Assembly: GCA_007127715.1 (NCBI GenBank)
Contig: SKYU01000074.1
Location: 1-42,449, forward strand
DNA from: Gammaproteobacteria bacterium
GTDB lineage: Bacteria > Pseudomonadota > Gammaproteobacteria > Steroidobacterales > PWYM01
Length of the DNA stretch: 42,449 bases
Direction: 5' to 3'
A program made the translations under genes and the position numbers. Positions 34,161-42,449 of the stretch are shown here, one piece after another. Below the pieces are notes generated by a model, which did not search any database, had not been told where the DNA came from, and was given only the letters and a program-made list of their open reading frames with translations. How positions within the stretch are numbered: position 1 is the stretch's first letter; every line of letters starts with the position of its first letter.

Positions 34161-35117
34161 ATGAGCGCAAAACCCCGGGTGGTGTTTGCCGGGACCCCCG
34201 AATTTGCCGTGCCTTCGCTGCAGGCCCTGCTCGCGGACGGCTGGCCGGTGGTCGGCGTGCTCACGCAGCCGGACCGCCCTGCCGGGCGCGGGCGGAGACT
34301 CGTGCCAGGGCCGGTCAAGCGTGCCGCGCTGGCTGGCGGGTTGCCGGTCCTCCAGCCTGCCGGGTTGCGCGATGCCGAGAGCCGCGCGAGGGTTGCCGCG
34401 CTGGCGCCGGAGCTGCTGGTGGTGGCGGCTTATGGCCTGCTGCTGCCGCAGTCGGTGCTCGATCTGCCGCGCCTGGGGTGCATCAACGTCCACGCCTCGC
34501 TGCTGCCCCGCTGGCGGGGCGCAGCCCCCATCCAGCGGGCCATCCTGGCCGGTGACCGCGAGACCGGCATCAGCATCATGCGCATGGTGCGTCGGCTCGA
34601 TGCCGGCCCGGTTCACCTGATGCGCCGCCTGGCGATTGGCGATCAGGAAACCGCTGGCGAGTTGCATGACCGTCTGGCGCGCCTTGGCGGTGAGGCTCTT
34701 GTCGCCGCGCTGCCCGGGATCGTCGCCGGTTCGCTGCCCGCCGAACCGCAGCCGGAGACAGGCGTGACCTACGCCGCCAAGCTGGAAAAAGACGAGGCCA
34801 GGCTGGACTGGTCGTTGCCTGCGGCACGGCTGGCCCGGCAGGTGCGCGCCTTCAATCCCTGGCCGGTTTCCGAAACCAGCCTTGATGACGTTCGGGTGCG
34901 CGTCTGGCGCGCGCGGGCCCTGGCGGGTGACCCGACCACGGAGGACGGGCCGGCCATGCCGGGCACGCTGCGCGTGGACGAGGGCCGGCGCCTCAAGGTC
35001 GCCACCGGCGAGGGCTGGCTCGAGCTGCTGGAAGTGCAGTGGCCGGGCAAGCGCGTCATGACCGCTGCGCAGGCGCTGTCCGGCCGCGGCGACCTCGATG
35101 GCCGGCGCTGCCGGTGA
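34161..35117 (+). CDS. fmt: Methionyl-tRNA formyltransferase
   Basis: VVFAGTPEFAVPSLQALL...TQPDRPAGRGR; GCINVHASLLPRWRGAAPIQRAILAGD. Confidence 0.97.
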   Translation: MSAKPRVVFAGTPEFAVPSLQALLADGWPVVGVLTQPDRPAGRGRRLVPGPVKRAALAGGLPVLQPAGLRDAESRARVAALAPELLVVAAYGLLLPQSVLDLPRLGCINVHASLLPRWRGAAPIQRAILAGDRETGISIMRMVRRLDAGPVHLMRRLAIGDQETAGELHDRLARLGGEALVAALPGIVAGSLPAEPQPETGVTYAAKLEKDEARLDWSLPAARLARQVRAFNPWPVSETSLDDVRVRVWRARALAGDPTTEDGPAMPGTLRVDEGRRLKVATGEGWLELLEVQWPGKRVMTAAQALSGRGDLDGRRCR

Positions 35118-36433
35118 CGGGTTCGGCGATCGGGGTGGCACCCCGCGCGCAGGCGGCACGGGCGGTCCATGCCGTGCGCGTGCAGGGTCGCAGCCTGGAC
35201 GATGCGCTGGCCGAGGCCGCGACCGAGGTGGCGCTGAGGGACCGCCCGCTGCTGCAGGCGCTGGCCTACGGCACCGTTCGCTGGCATCGCCGGCTTGCCG
35301 GTTTCACCGACCGTCTGCTGACCCGGCCGCTGCAGCCCCGTGATGCCATCCTCGCCGACCTGCTCGCGGTCGGCCTGTTTCAGCTGGAAGCGATGCGGGT
35401 CCCGCCGCGCGCGGCTGTGCACGCCACCGTGGCGGCCACCGAAGTCCTCCACCGGCCACGGGCCCGCGGACTGGTCAATGCGGTGCTCAGGCGGTTCCAG
35501 CGCGAGCGCGACAGCCTGGTGAGGGCGGTGGATGCCCAGCCCGCCTTCCGCCACGCCTTTCCGGACTGGCTGTATGCCGCCCTGGCCGAGGACTGGCCCG
35601 AGGAGGTCGAGGCCCTGGCGACCGCCAGCAATGCCGTGCCGCCGATGTGGCTGCGCGTCAACGCGGCCCGCGGCAGTCGCGAGGCCTACGCCGACCGGCT
35701 GGCCGCCGCCGGACATGCCGCCCGCTCCCATCCCGAGGCGCCGGAAGCCTTGTGCCTGGAGACACCCGCCGAGGTTGCGGCCCTGCCGGGCTGGGCGCCG
35801 GGGGATGTCTCGGTGCAGGATGCGGCAGCGCAGCTCGCGGCGCGGCTGCTGGCGCCCGCGCCGGGTCAGCGGGTGCTCGATGCCTGCGCGGCGCCCGGAG
35901 GCAAGACGGCCCATCTCCTGGAGACCACGCCGGGGGTCGCCGAGCTGGTGGCGCTGGATGTCTCGCCCGGCCGCCTTGCGGAACTCGAGCGGGGGCTGGC
36001 CCGTCTCAGCCTGCGGGCACGCTGTCTCGTCGGGGATGCCGCCCACCCTGCGGCCTGGTGGGACGGTCGGCCTTTCGATCGCATCCTGATCGATGCACCG
36101 TGTTCCGCCACGGGGGTGATCCGGCGCCATCCCGACATCAAGCTGCTTCGCCGCCCGGAGGATGTCGATCGCCTGGTCGGTCTGCAGGCCGCGATCCTGG
36201 ATGCGCTGTGGCCCCTGCTGGCGCCTGGCGGACGCCTGGTCTATGCCACCTGCTCGGTGCTCCGGCGGGAGAATGACAGCCAGATTGCAGCTTTTTTACA
36301 ACGAACACCCGACGCGATACTGGCGCCCGACAGTGGCGTAATCTCCCGGCCAGGCAGGCAGATACTGACCGGCGAGACGAACATGGACGGCTTCTATTAT
36401 GCTTGTCTGCAACACTCGTTGACGGAAGCCTGA
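35114..36433 (+). CDS. rsmB: 16S rRNA (cytosine967-C5)-methyltransferase
   Basis: DACAAPGGKTAHLLE, DAPCSATGVIRRHPDIKLLR, ATCSVLRRENDSQIAAFL; GTGA overlap with fmt stop. Confidence 0.95.
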   Translation: MTGSAIGVAPRAQAARAVHAVRVQGRSLDDALAEAATEVALRDRPLLQALAYGTVRWHRRLAGFTDRLLTRPLQPRDAILADLLAVGLFQLEAMRVPPRAAVHATVAATEVLHRPRARGLVNAVLRRFQRERDSLVRAVDAQPAFRHAFPDWLYAALAEDWPEEVEALATASNAVPPMWLRVNAARGSREAYADRLAAAGHAARSHPEAPEALCLETPAEVAALPGWAPGDVSVQDAAAQLAARLLAPAPGQRVLDACAAPGGKTAHLLETTPGVAELVALDVSPGRLAELERGLARLSLRARCLVGDAAHPAAWWDGRPFDRILIDAPCSATGVIRRHPDIKLLRRPEDVDRLVGLQAAILDALWPLLAPGGRLVYATCSVLRRENDSQIAAFLQRTPDAILAPDSGVISRPGRQILTGETNMDGFYYACLQHSLTEA

Positions 36434-36439
36434 GCCCCC

Positions 36440-37045
36440 GTGACCGCCGCCTGTACCCGCTGGTTCCCTGGACATGGCGTCCTGCCGATGCTGCGGGTCG
36501 TCGTGTGTCTGGTGGCGCTGGGGCTGCTGGCCCCGTCGCCCGCCCAGGCCGTGGAGGGCCGCTTCGAGGTGCGTTCGGCCGCGCTGGAGCTGATCGATGG
36601 GGTGTATTTCCTCGACGCGCGGGTGCAGTACCGGCTCAGCACCCAGGCGCTGAATGCGCTGGAAGCCGGGGTCGCGCTTACCATCGAGCTGCAGCTCGAG
36701 GTCGAGCGCCGACGGCGTCTCCTGCCCAACCAGACGGTCGCGACGCTCAGCCAGCGTTACCAGCTGCAGTATCACGCGCTGTCGAACCGCTACGTGCTGC
36801 GCAATCTCAACAGTGGCGAGCAGGAATCGTTTGCCACCCTGTTCGCGGCGCTCAATCAGCTTGGACGGGTGGTCGATCTGCCGGTCATCGACGCCGCCCT
36901 GCTCGACTCCGAGAGCCGCTACCAGTTCCGCCTGAGGGCCGTGCTCGATACGCGGGAATTTCCTGGCCCGCTGCGCCTGCTGGCGTTCTGGGCGGACGGC
37001 TGGCGCATCGAGAGCGACTGGTTCCGATGGCGGCTGGACGACTGA
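36440..37045 (+). CDS. DUF4390 domain protein, secreted
   Basis: Signal peptide then EGRFEVRSAALELIDGVYFLDARVQYRLS...; conserved position between rsmB and ntrY-like kinase. Confidence 0.85.
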   Translation: MTAACTRWFPGHGVLPMLRVVVCLVALGLLAPSPAQAVEGRFEVRSAALELIDGVYFLDARVQYRLSTQALNALEAGVALTIELQLEVERRRRLLPNQTVATLSQRYQLQYHALSNRYVLRNLNSGEQESFATLFAALNQLGRVVDLPVIDAALLDSESRYQFRLRAVLDTREFPGPLRLLAFWADGWRIESDWFRWRLDD

Positions 37046-39258
37046 GACGGCGTCTGTATGCCGCGCTGATGCTGGTCGGCGCGGTGCTGTGGCTGAGTGC
37101 GTTGCTGCTGCTGGCCCAGACCGCGCAGAGCTCGGCCCAGTTCGACCGGCTGCAGAACTGGATCCTGCTGGTGAATGCCGCCGGGGTGGTCGTGCTCCTG
37201 CTCCTGATTGCGGCAAGCCTGATCCGGCTGGTGCGCGACTATCGCGGGCACGTTGCCGGCGCCCGGCTGAAAGCCCGGATGCTCGGCACCTTCATCGTGC
37301 TGGCGGTCCTCCCACTGGTGCTGGTGTACTACTACGCCGTGCAGTTCATCAACCAGGGCATCGACAGCTGGTTCAACGTCGATGTCGAGCAGGGCCTGAG
37401 CAACGCCATCGAACTCTCCCGCCTGTCGCTGGACCTCCGCACGCGCGATTACCTGGAGCGCACCCAGACCATGGCCCGGGAAATGGCCTCCATGGACAAC
37501 TCCGAACTGCTTCTCGACCTCTCTCGCCTGCGCCGTGACCATGGCGCCACCGACATCACCGTGTTCGGCCAGGCGAGCCGCATCATCGCCACCAGTTCCG
37601 CGGAGGCGATGATGGCCGTGCCGGCTCTCCCCTCGGACGAGGTGATGTTCCAGCTTCGCCAGCGCCGACCCTTCGTCAACCTCGAGCCGGCACCCGACGG
37701 GGCCTTCCAGGTCCGGGTCATCGTGCCCGTGCCCGTGGAGCAGCCCGGTGGCGAGCCGCGGGTCGTCCAGGCGTTCTATCCGCTGGTCGATCGTCTCGCG
37801 GGCCTTGCCGAAAGCGTGGAGCAGTCCTACACGCGCTTCCGGGAGCTCGCCTTCCTGCGTGCGCCACTGAAATACACCTTCACCCTCACCCTGACACTGG
37901 TGCTGTTGCTCTCGCTGCTCGGTGCCGTGTACGGCGCGCTGTTTTTTTCAAGGCGACTGGTCGCGCCGATCCAGCAGCTGGTGGCCGGAACCCGGGCGGT
38001 CGCGCGCGGGGATTTCGACACGCGCCTGCCCGTACCCGCCCGCGACGAGATCGGGTTCCTGGTCAACGCCTTCAATGACATGACCCGCCGGCTGTCGCGC
38101 GCGCGGGAGGAGGCGCAGCTCAGCGAACAGCGCCTGGAAAGCGAGCGCACGGGACTCGCCATCATTCTCGCGCGCCTGTCCACCGGCGTGCTGGCCCTGG
38201 AGCCGGACCTGACGATCCGCGTGGCCAACCAGGCAGCCGGTGGCATTCTTGACGTGGACGTGACCCGCCTGGCCGGTACGCCGCTGGCCGAGGCGACCGG
38301 CAGTGCCTCGCCTCTGTTCGCACAGTTCGCAGGGCTGGTGGCCCGGCATCTGGCCGCGGGCGAGCATGAGTGGCGGGAACAGGTGGTGCTGCAGGGTGAG
38401 AGCGGGCGACGGGTACTGATGTGCGCGTGCACGCTGCTGCCCGGGGACGAGGCGGACCAGTCCGGACATGTCGTGGTGTTCGACGACATCACCACGCTGC
38501 TGCAGGCGCAGCGCGATGCCGCCTGGGGCGAGGTCGCCCGGCGCCTGGCGCACGAGATCAAGAATCCGCTCACACCCATCCAGCTTTCCGCGGAGCGCCT
38601 GCGAAGGCGCTATCTCGGCCAGCTCGCAGAAGAGGACGGACAGCTGCTTGATCGCGCGACCCACACCATCGTGCAGCAGGTCGAAGCAATGAAGCAGATG
38701 GTCAACGCCTTCAGCGAATACGCGCGCGCGCCGGACATGAGCTTCGCGCCGCTCGACCTCAATGCGCTGGTGACCGAGATTGCCGAGCTCTATCGGGTTC
38801 AGCCTGAAGCCGCCGTCATCACGCTGGCGCTCGACCCCACCGTGTCCCGGATCGAGGCCGACGCGGGGCGGGTCCGCCAGATCCTCCACAACCTGCTGCG
38901 CAACGCACTCGAGGCCCTCGATGGCCAGGGGGACGGCGAGATCACCATCAGCACGGCCCGGGTGGGCGAGCCGGTGGCCTGCGTGCGCCTGTGCGTCCAC
39001 GATAACGGCCCGGGGTTTCCGCTGGATGCCGTTGCCGAGGTGTTCGAGCCCTATGTCACCAGCAAGCCCAAGGGTACCGGCCTGGGTCTCGCCATCGTCA
39101 AGAAGCTCGTCGAGGAGCACGGTGGGCGCATCGAGGCGCGCAATGACGAGCAGGGCGGCGCGCGCGTGAGTATACTGCTGCCTGTCGATGAGACAGCCCG
39201 GGAAGCCATGCTGTCGAATCAGTCATGGCGAAGGGAACAACGGCGGGAGCGCGCATGA
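37027..39258 (+). CDS. NtrY-like membrane sensor histidine kinase (HAMP, PAS, HisKA, HATPase)
   Basis: N-terminal TMs, HAMP, LAHEIKNPLTPIQLSAERLRRRY H-box, NLLRNALEAL N-box, DNGPGFP, GTGLGLAIVKKLVEEHGG. Confidence 0.94.
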   Translation: MAAGRLRRRLYAALMLVGAVLWLSALLLLAQTAQSSAQFDRLQNWILLVNAAGVVVLLLLIAASLIRLVRDYRGHVAGARLKARMLGTFIVLAVLPLVLVYYYAVQFINQGIDSWFNVDVEQGLSNAIELSRLSLDLRTRDYLERTQTMAREMASMDNSELLLDLSRLRRDHGATDITVFGQASRIIATSSAEAMMAVPALPSDEVMFQLRQRRPFVNLEPAPDGAFQVRVIVPVPVEQPGGEPRVVQAFYPLVDRLAGLAESVEQSYTRFRELAFLRAPLKYTFTLTLTLVLLLSLLGAVYGALFFSRRLVAPIQQLVAGTRAVARGDFDTRLPVPARDEIGFLVNAFNDMTRRLSRAREEAQLSEQRLESERTGLAIILARLSTGVLALEPDLTIRVANQAAGGILDVDVTRLAGTPLAEATGSASPLFAQFAGLVARHLAAGEHEWREQVVLQGESGRRVLMCACTLLPGDEADQSGHVVVFDDITTLLQAQRDAAWGEVARRLAHEIKNPLTPIQLSAERLRRRYLGQLAEEDGQLLDRATHTIVQQVEAMKQMVNAFSEYARAPDMSFAPLDLNALVTEIAELYRVQPEAAVITLALDPTVSRIEADAGRVRQILHNLLRNALEALDGQGDGEITISTARVGEPVACVRLCVHDNGPGFPLDAVAEVFEPYVTSKPKGTGLGLAIVKKLVEEHGGRIEARNDEQGGARVSILLPVDETAREAMLSNQSWRREQRRERA

Positions 39259-40610
39259 CGGCGTCCAGGATTCTTGTCGTCGATGACGAGGCGGATATCC
39301 GCACCCTGATTCAGGAAATCCTCTCCGAGGAGGGTTACGCCGTGACCGTGGCCGCCAATGCCGCGGACGCGCGCGCCGCGGCCGAGGCGGACGGCTTCGA
39401 TCTGGTACTGCTGGACATCTGGATGCCCGACACCGACGGCATCACGCTGTTGCGCGAATGGGCAGAGGCGGATGTGCTCAAGTGTCCCGTGGTCATGATG
39501 TCCGGTCATGGCACGGTCGACACCGCCGTGGAGGCCACCCGCCTCGGTGCCGTGGATTTCATCGAGAAACCCCTGTCACTGACCAAGTTGCTGCGCACTG
39601 TCGAGCGCAGTCTCGAGGAAGGCGCCCGGCCCCGTGCCGGCGGGGCAGCCGGTCGCGGCGCACTGCCCGAGATGCTGGTCCCGGTCGGGCGCAGCCGCAC
39701 CATGCAGACCCTGCGCGATCATGCCCAGCGGATCGCACCGCATGACGCCCCGGTCACCATTTTTGGCGAGCCGGGCACCGGTCGGGAGGCCTTTGCCCGG
39801 CATATCCACGCAATAGGCCCGCGGGCCAAGGCTCCCTGGGTCGGGGTGGTGGCCGCGTCACTGACGGCCGAAACAGCCGCCACGCAGCTGTTCGGCACCC
39901 CGGAGGCGCCCGGGCTGCTTGAGCGGGCTGCCGGCGGCGTGCTGTTCATCAACGATCTGTCCAGCCTGGGCAACATGGCCCAGGGGCTGCTGTTCTCCGC
40001 CCTGGAGCAGGGGTCCTGGACGCCGGTCGGAGCCACGCAGGCACGTGAGCTCGATCTGCGCCTGCTCTGCTCGGCCCCTCCGGAGTTCGAGGCGCGTCGC
40101 GAGGGGTTCCGCCAGGACCTCTACTCGCGCCTCACCGTACTGACCCTCAGGGTGCCGCCGTTGCGCGACTACGCCGAAGACGTGCCGGATCTGCTGCGTC
40201 ATTTCGTCGACCGCCTCATCGATGCCGAGGGACTGCCGCTGCGGCGCTTCAGCATCGCGGCGCAGAATCGGCTGCGCAATTACCCCTGGCCGGGCAACGT
40301 CCGGGAGCTTCGCAACCTGGTGCACCGGTTGCTGATCCTCGGTGGCGACGAGGAGATTTCACTGGCCGAGATCGAGGCCGAGCTGGAGGTCGCGGCCTCG
40401 GCCAGCGAACCGTTGGTGAAGCAGGACCTGCTGGCCATGCCCCTGCGCGAGGCCCGGGAACACTTCGAGCGCGCCTACCTGCAGCAGCAGCTTCAACTCT
40501 GCGGCGGCAAGGTCGGGCAGCTTGCGAAGCGGGTGGGTATGGAGCGGACCCACCTCTACCGGAAGCTGCGCTCGCTCGGCGTCGACTTCCGTCAGTCCGT
40601 GGACGACTGA
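39255..40610 (+). CDS. NtrX-like response regulator with degenerate AAA+ domain and Fis-type HTH
   Basis: Receiver ILVVDDEADI/LLDIWMPDTDG/EKPL; AAA+ relics GEPGTGRE, FINDL, FRQDLYSRL, NYPWPGNVRELRNLVHR; HTH GGKVGQLAKRVGMERTHLYRKLRSLGV. ATGA overlap with kinase stop at 39255. Confidence 0.92.
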   Translation: MTASRILVVDDEADIRTLIQEILSEEGYAVTVAANAADARAAAEADGFDLVLLDIWMPDTDGITLLREWAEADVLKCPVVMMSGHGTVDTAVEATRLGAVDFIEKPLSLTKLLRTVERSLEEGARPRAGGAAGRGALPEMLVPVGRSRTMQTLRDHAQRIAPHDAPVTIFGEPGTGREAFARHIHAIGPRAKAPWVGVVAASLTAETAATQLFGTPEAPGLLERAAGGVLFINDLSSLGNMAQGLLFSALEQGSWTPVGATQARELDLRLLCSAPPEFEARREGFRQDLYSRLTVLTLRVPPLRDYAEDVPDLLRHFVDRLIDAEGLPLRRFSIAAQNRLRNYPWPGNVRELRNLVHRLLILGGDEEISLAEIEAELEVAASASEPLVKQDLLAMPLREAREHFERAYLQQQLQLCGGKVGQLAKRVGMERTHLYRKLRSLGVDFRQSVDD

Positions 40611-41971
40611 CTGTCATCGGCCGCTTCTGCGGCCGGCATCCGTTCGCGAAGCGCCTCAGGCGGCATGGTGTCGCGCTTGAGGATGTTGATGATCGCCGCC
40701 TGTACGGCCGGGTCCGGGATCGGTCCCGACGAGACGATCATCGACGTGCCTGGCACGAAGCGCTGCGGATCGGCGATGTAGGCCGCCAGCGTCTCCTCTG
40801 TCCATACCAGCCCCTCGCGCCCGGCGCGCGCCAACGCCGGGCTGTAGTGGAATCCCGGCACCGTGCCCGCCTGCTGACCGAAAATGGCATGCAGGTTGGG
40901 ACCGACCTTGAACCGCCGGTCCCCGGCGGTGACCGTGTGGCAGAAGGTGCACCACTTGTAGAGATCCTCGCGGATCTGGCGCTCGAAAGCCGTCTCTGGA
41001 TAGACGACCACCGACATCCGGACCTCGGCATGCCAGACACGGTCGTCCTCGACCGCCACCACCTCCCCACGTGGCCAGGGGGTCACCCTGAACTGCTGGT
41101 AGGGACCCAGTGCGCCGACCGTCACCAGGGCCAGTGCCGCCACCGGGGAGAGCAGCCGTGCCATGCCCCCGGGGCCGCGCGCCGTCTCCCGCTGCTGCAG
41201 CGGCGGAGGGACGAGGCGTTCGGGGAAGTCGGTCGGGCCACCACGCGTGGGCGCCTGGACCACGACCGTCGAGTCATGGCGGCTGCGGTGCAGCAGGGTG
41301 CCGGCCAGCCAGACCAGGCCCATCAGGACGGCAAACACCGCCAGAGCAGGGGGGCCGGGTTCCGGGCCGCCAAAGGTCGCGAGCGCGTAGACCGTGGAGC
41401 CTAGCGAGACCAGTACGAAGGCGGCGAGCCCCGGTGGCAGCAGGACGAACAGGCCGCGGCCATGGAACAGCTTGCCCCAGGCGGCGGCCAGCAGGGCGCC
41501 GAGCGCGAGCAGCGTGATCATGAAACCCGCGCTGGAGTGGAAGTATCCGGAGAACTGCCAGAGTGCACGGCTCTCGCCGAGCAGCGGCGGCAGAGGGATG
41601 GGTCCGAGATGCAGGCGCATGCCCTCACCCCAGCCCCAGCCCAGTCCCAGCACGGGCGCCACGGCCAGGATGAGCAGAATGCCGAGGGCCACGGTCCGGC
41701 CCCAGAGCCAGTATCCTGGCGGGACGCCGGTACCGGGACGGGCCCCGCGAGCCTCCCGCCACCAGACCCAGAGGCGCCAGAGTGCCAGCGCGAAAAGTAC
41801 CGCGCCGACGAGGAAATGCCAGCCCCTGAGCTCGTCGCGCAGCGGCAGGGCGCGGTCGGTCCGCGCCTTGACGATGGTGACCCAGGAATGGGCGAGGTAG
41901 GCCATGGCAAGCAGCCAGTCCAGTGCGTGGCTTAGACGGCTGCGCGCCGCGGGGGGTGTCCGGGAGCTCAT
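40592..41971 (-). CDS. Cytochrome b561-like membrane domain fused to C-terminal class I cytochrome c
   Basis: b561-like His-containing TMs (LSHALDWLLAMAYLAHSW, GWHFLVGAVLFALALWRLWVW, GYFHSSAGFMI); heme c site WCTFCHT with VGPNLHAIFGQQAG and VPGTSM (Met ligand). Confidence 0.85.
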   Translation of the reverse strand: MSSRTPPAARSRLSHALDWLLAMAYLAHSWVTIVKARTDRALPLRDELRGWHFLVGAVLFALALWRLWVWWREARGARPGTGVPPGYWLWGRTVALGILLILAVAPVLGLGWGWGEGMRLHLGPIPLPPLLGESRALWQFSGYFHSSAGFMITLLALGALLAAAWGKLFHGRGLFVLLPPGLAAFVLVSLGSTVYALATFGGPEPGPPALAVFAVLMGLVWLAGTLLHRSRHDSTVVVQAPTRGGPTDFPERLVPPPLQQRETARGPGGMARLLSPVAALALVTVGALGPYQQFRVTPWPRGEVVAVEDDRVWHAEVRMSVVVYPETAFERQIREDLYKWCTFCHTVTAGDRRFKVGPNLHAIFGQQAGTVPGFHYSPALARAGREGLVWTEETLAAYIADPQRFVPGTSMIVSSGPIPDPAVQAAIINILKRDTMPPEALRERMPAAEAADDSQSSTD

Positions 41972-42104
41972 CGGGTGGCCCTGCGAGTGGCTGGAGGGTT
42001 CATGAATCTTAGCCGTCCCGGCGCGCGCACAGGTCTGGACCGGCCGGTCAACAAGCTTCCTGTCCACCAGGCAGATGGGTGGCCCGCAGCGGTTCGTGGC
42101 CCGA

Positions 42105-42449
42105 TCAGTCCGGGACGCGGATCAGCAGCACGTCGATGCGGGCCTCGCGAAGCTGGTCGCGGACGCGGTTCAGCTCGCCGAGGTCGGCGATCGGCCCGAT
42201 GCGCACCCGGTGGAAAGTGTCCTGGTCGATCTGTACCCGCTGGATCGAGGATTCGATGCCGCGGAGCGCGAGGGTGGCACGCATGCGGTCGGCATCCTCC
42301 TGGCGCCTGAACGAGCCCGCCTGCAGCACATAGCTGCCCGGGGCCTCGACCGGCGCGGGAGAAGGCTGGGCCCCACCATCGCGGCGGACCGGGGTTTCCG
42401 TCTCCGGCAGGACCACCTCGAATTGCGGCAGCAGCTCGTAGAAGTCGAA
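42105..42449 (-). CDS. SPOR-domain protein, 5' end beyond right window edge
   Basis: Open to edge as FDFYELLPQFEVVLPETE...; SPOR core GSYVLQAGSFRRQEDADRMRATLALRGIESSIQRV...FHRVRIGPI. Confidence 0.9.
   Translation of the reverse strand, partial: FDFYELLPQFEVVLPETETPVRRDGGAQPSPAPVEAPGSYVLQAGSFRRQEDADRMRATLALRGIESSIQRVQIDQDTFHRVRIGPIADLGELNRVRDQLREARIDVLLIRVPD

Overview
This is a GC-rich, densely packed chromosomal window, most likely from a gammaproteobacterium (lineage inferred from gene content and order only). It carries two conserved, usually origin-proximal blocks. Block 1: rsmG-parA-parB, the full F1Fo ATP synthase operon atpIBEFHAGDC, and glmU-glmS. Block 2: hemF-tsaC-topA-smg-dprA-lysM, divergent from def-fmt-rsmB-DUF4390-ntrY/ntrX-like. 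Between and around them are a PQQ-type sugar dehydrogenase, a prlC-xthA-HD/PDE-like operon, gorA-hemB-aroE, a cucumisin-like S8 peptidase with a small lipoprotein, a cytochrome b561-cytochrome c fusion, and a SPOR protein cut by the right edge. An OmpA-family protein is cut by the left edge. I found no mobile elements, CRISPR arrays, tRNAs or rRNAs. The best leads are: (1) an NtrX-like response regulator with no GAFTGA loop and degenerate Walker A, Walker B and sensor I motifs, beside an intact NtrY-like kinase; (2) a TopA whose C-terminus is a 12-unit lysine pentad tail with no Cys4 zinc fingers; (3) a textbook intrinsic terminator hairpin ending 5 nt before the topA start codon; (4) a seven-TM cytochrome b561 fused to a periplasmic class I cytochrome c; (5) a PDE-like HD protein coupled by ATGA overlaps to prlC and xthA; (6) all three convergent gene pairs overlapping tail to tail; (7) regulatory details in the atp operon (a near-consensus promoter, a 12-bp perfect tandem repeat, and an atpE leader resembling the E. 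coli enhancer).
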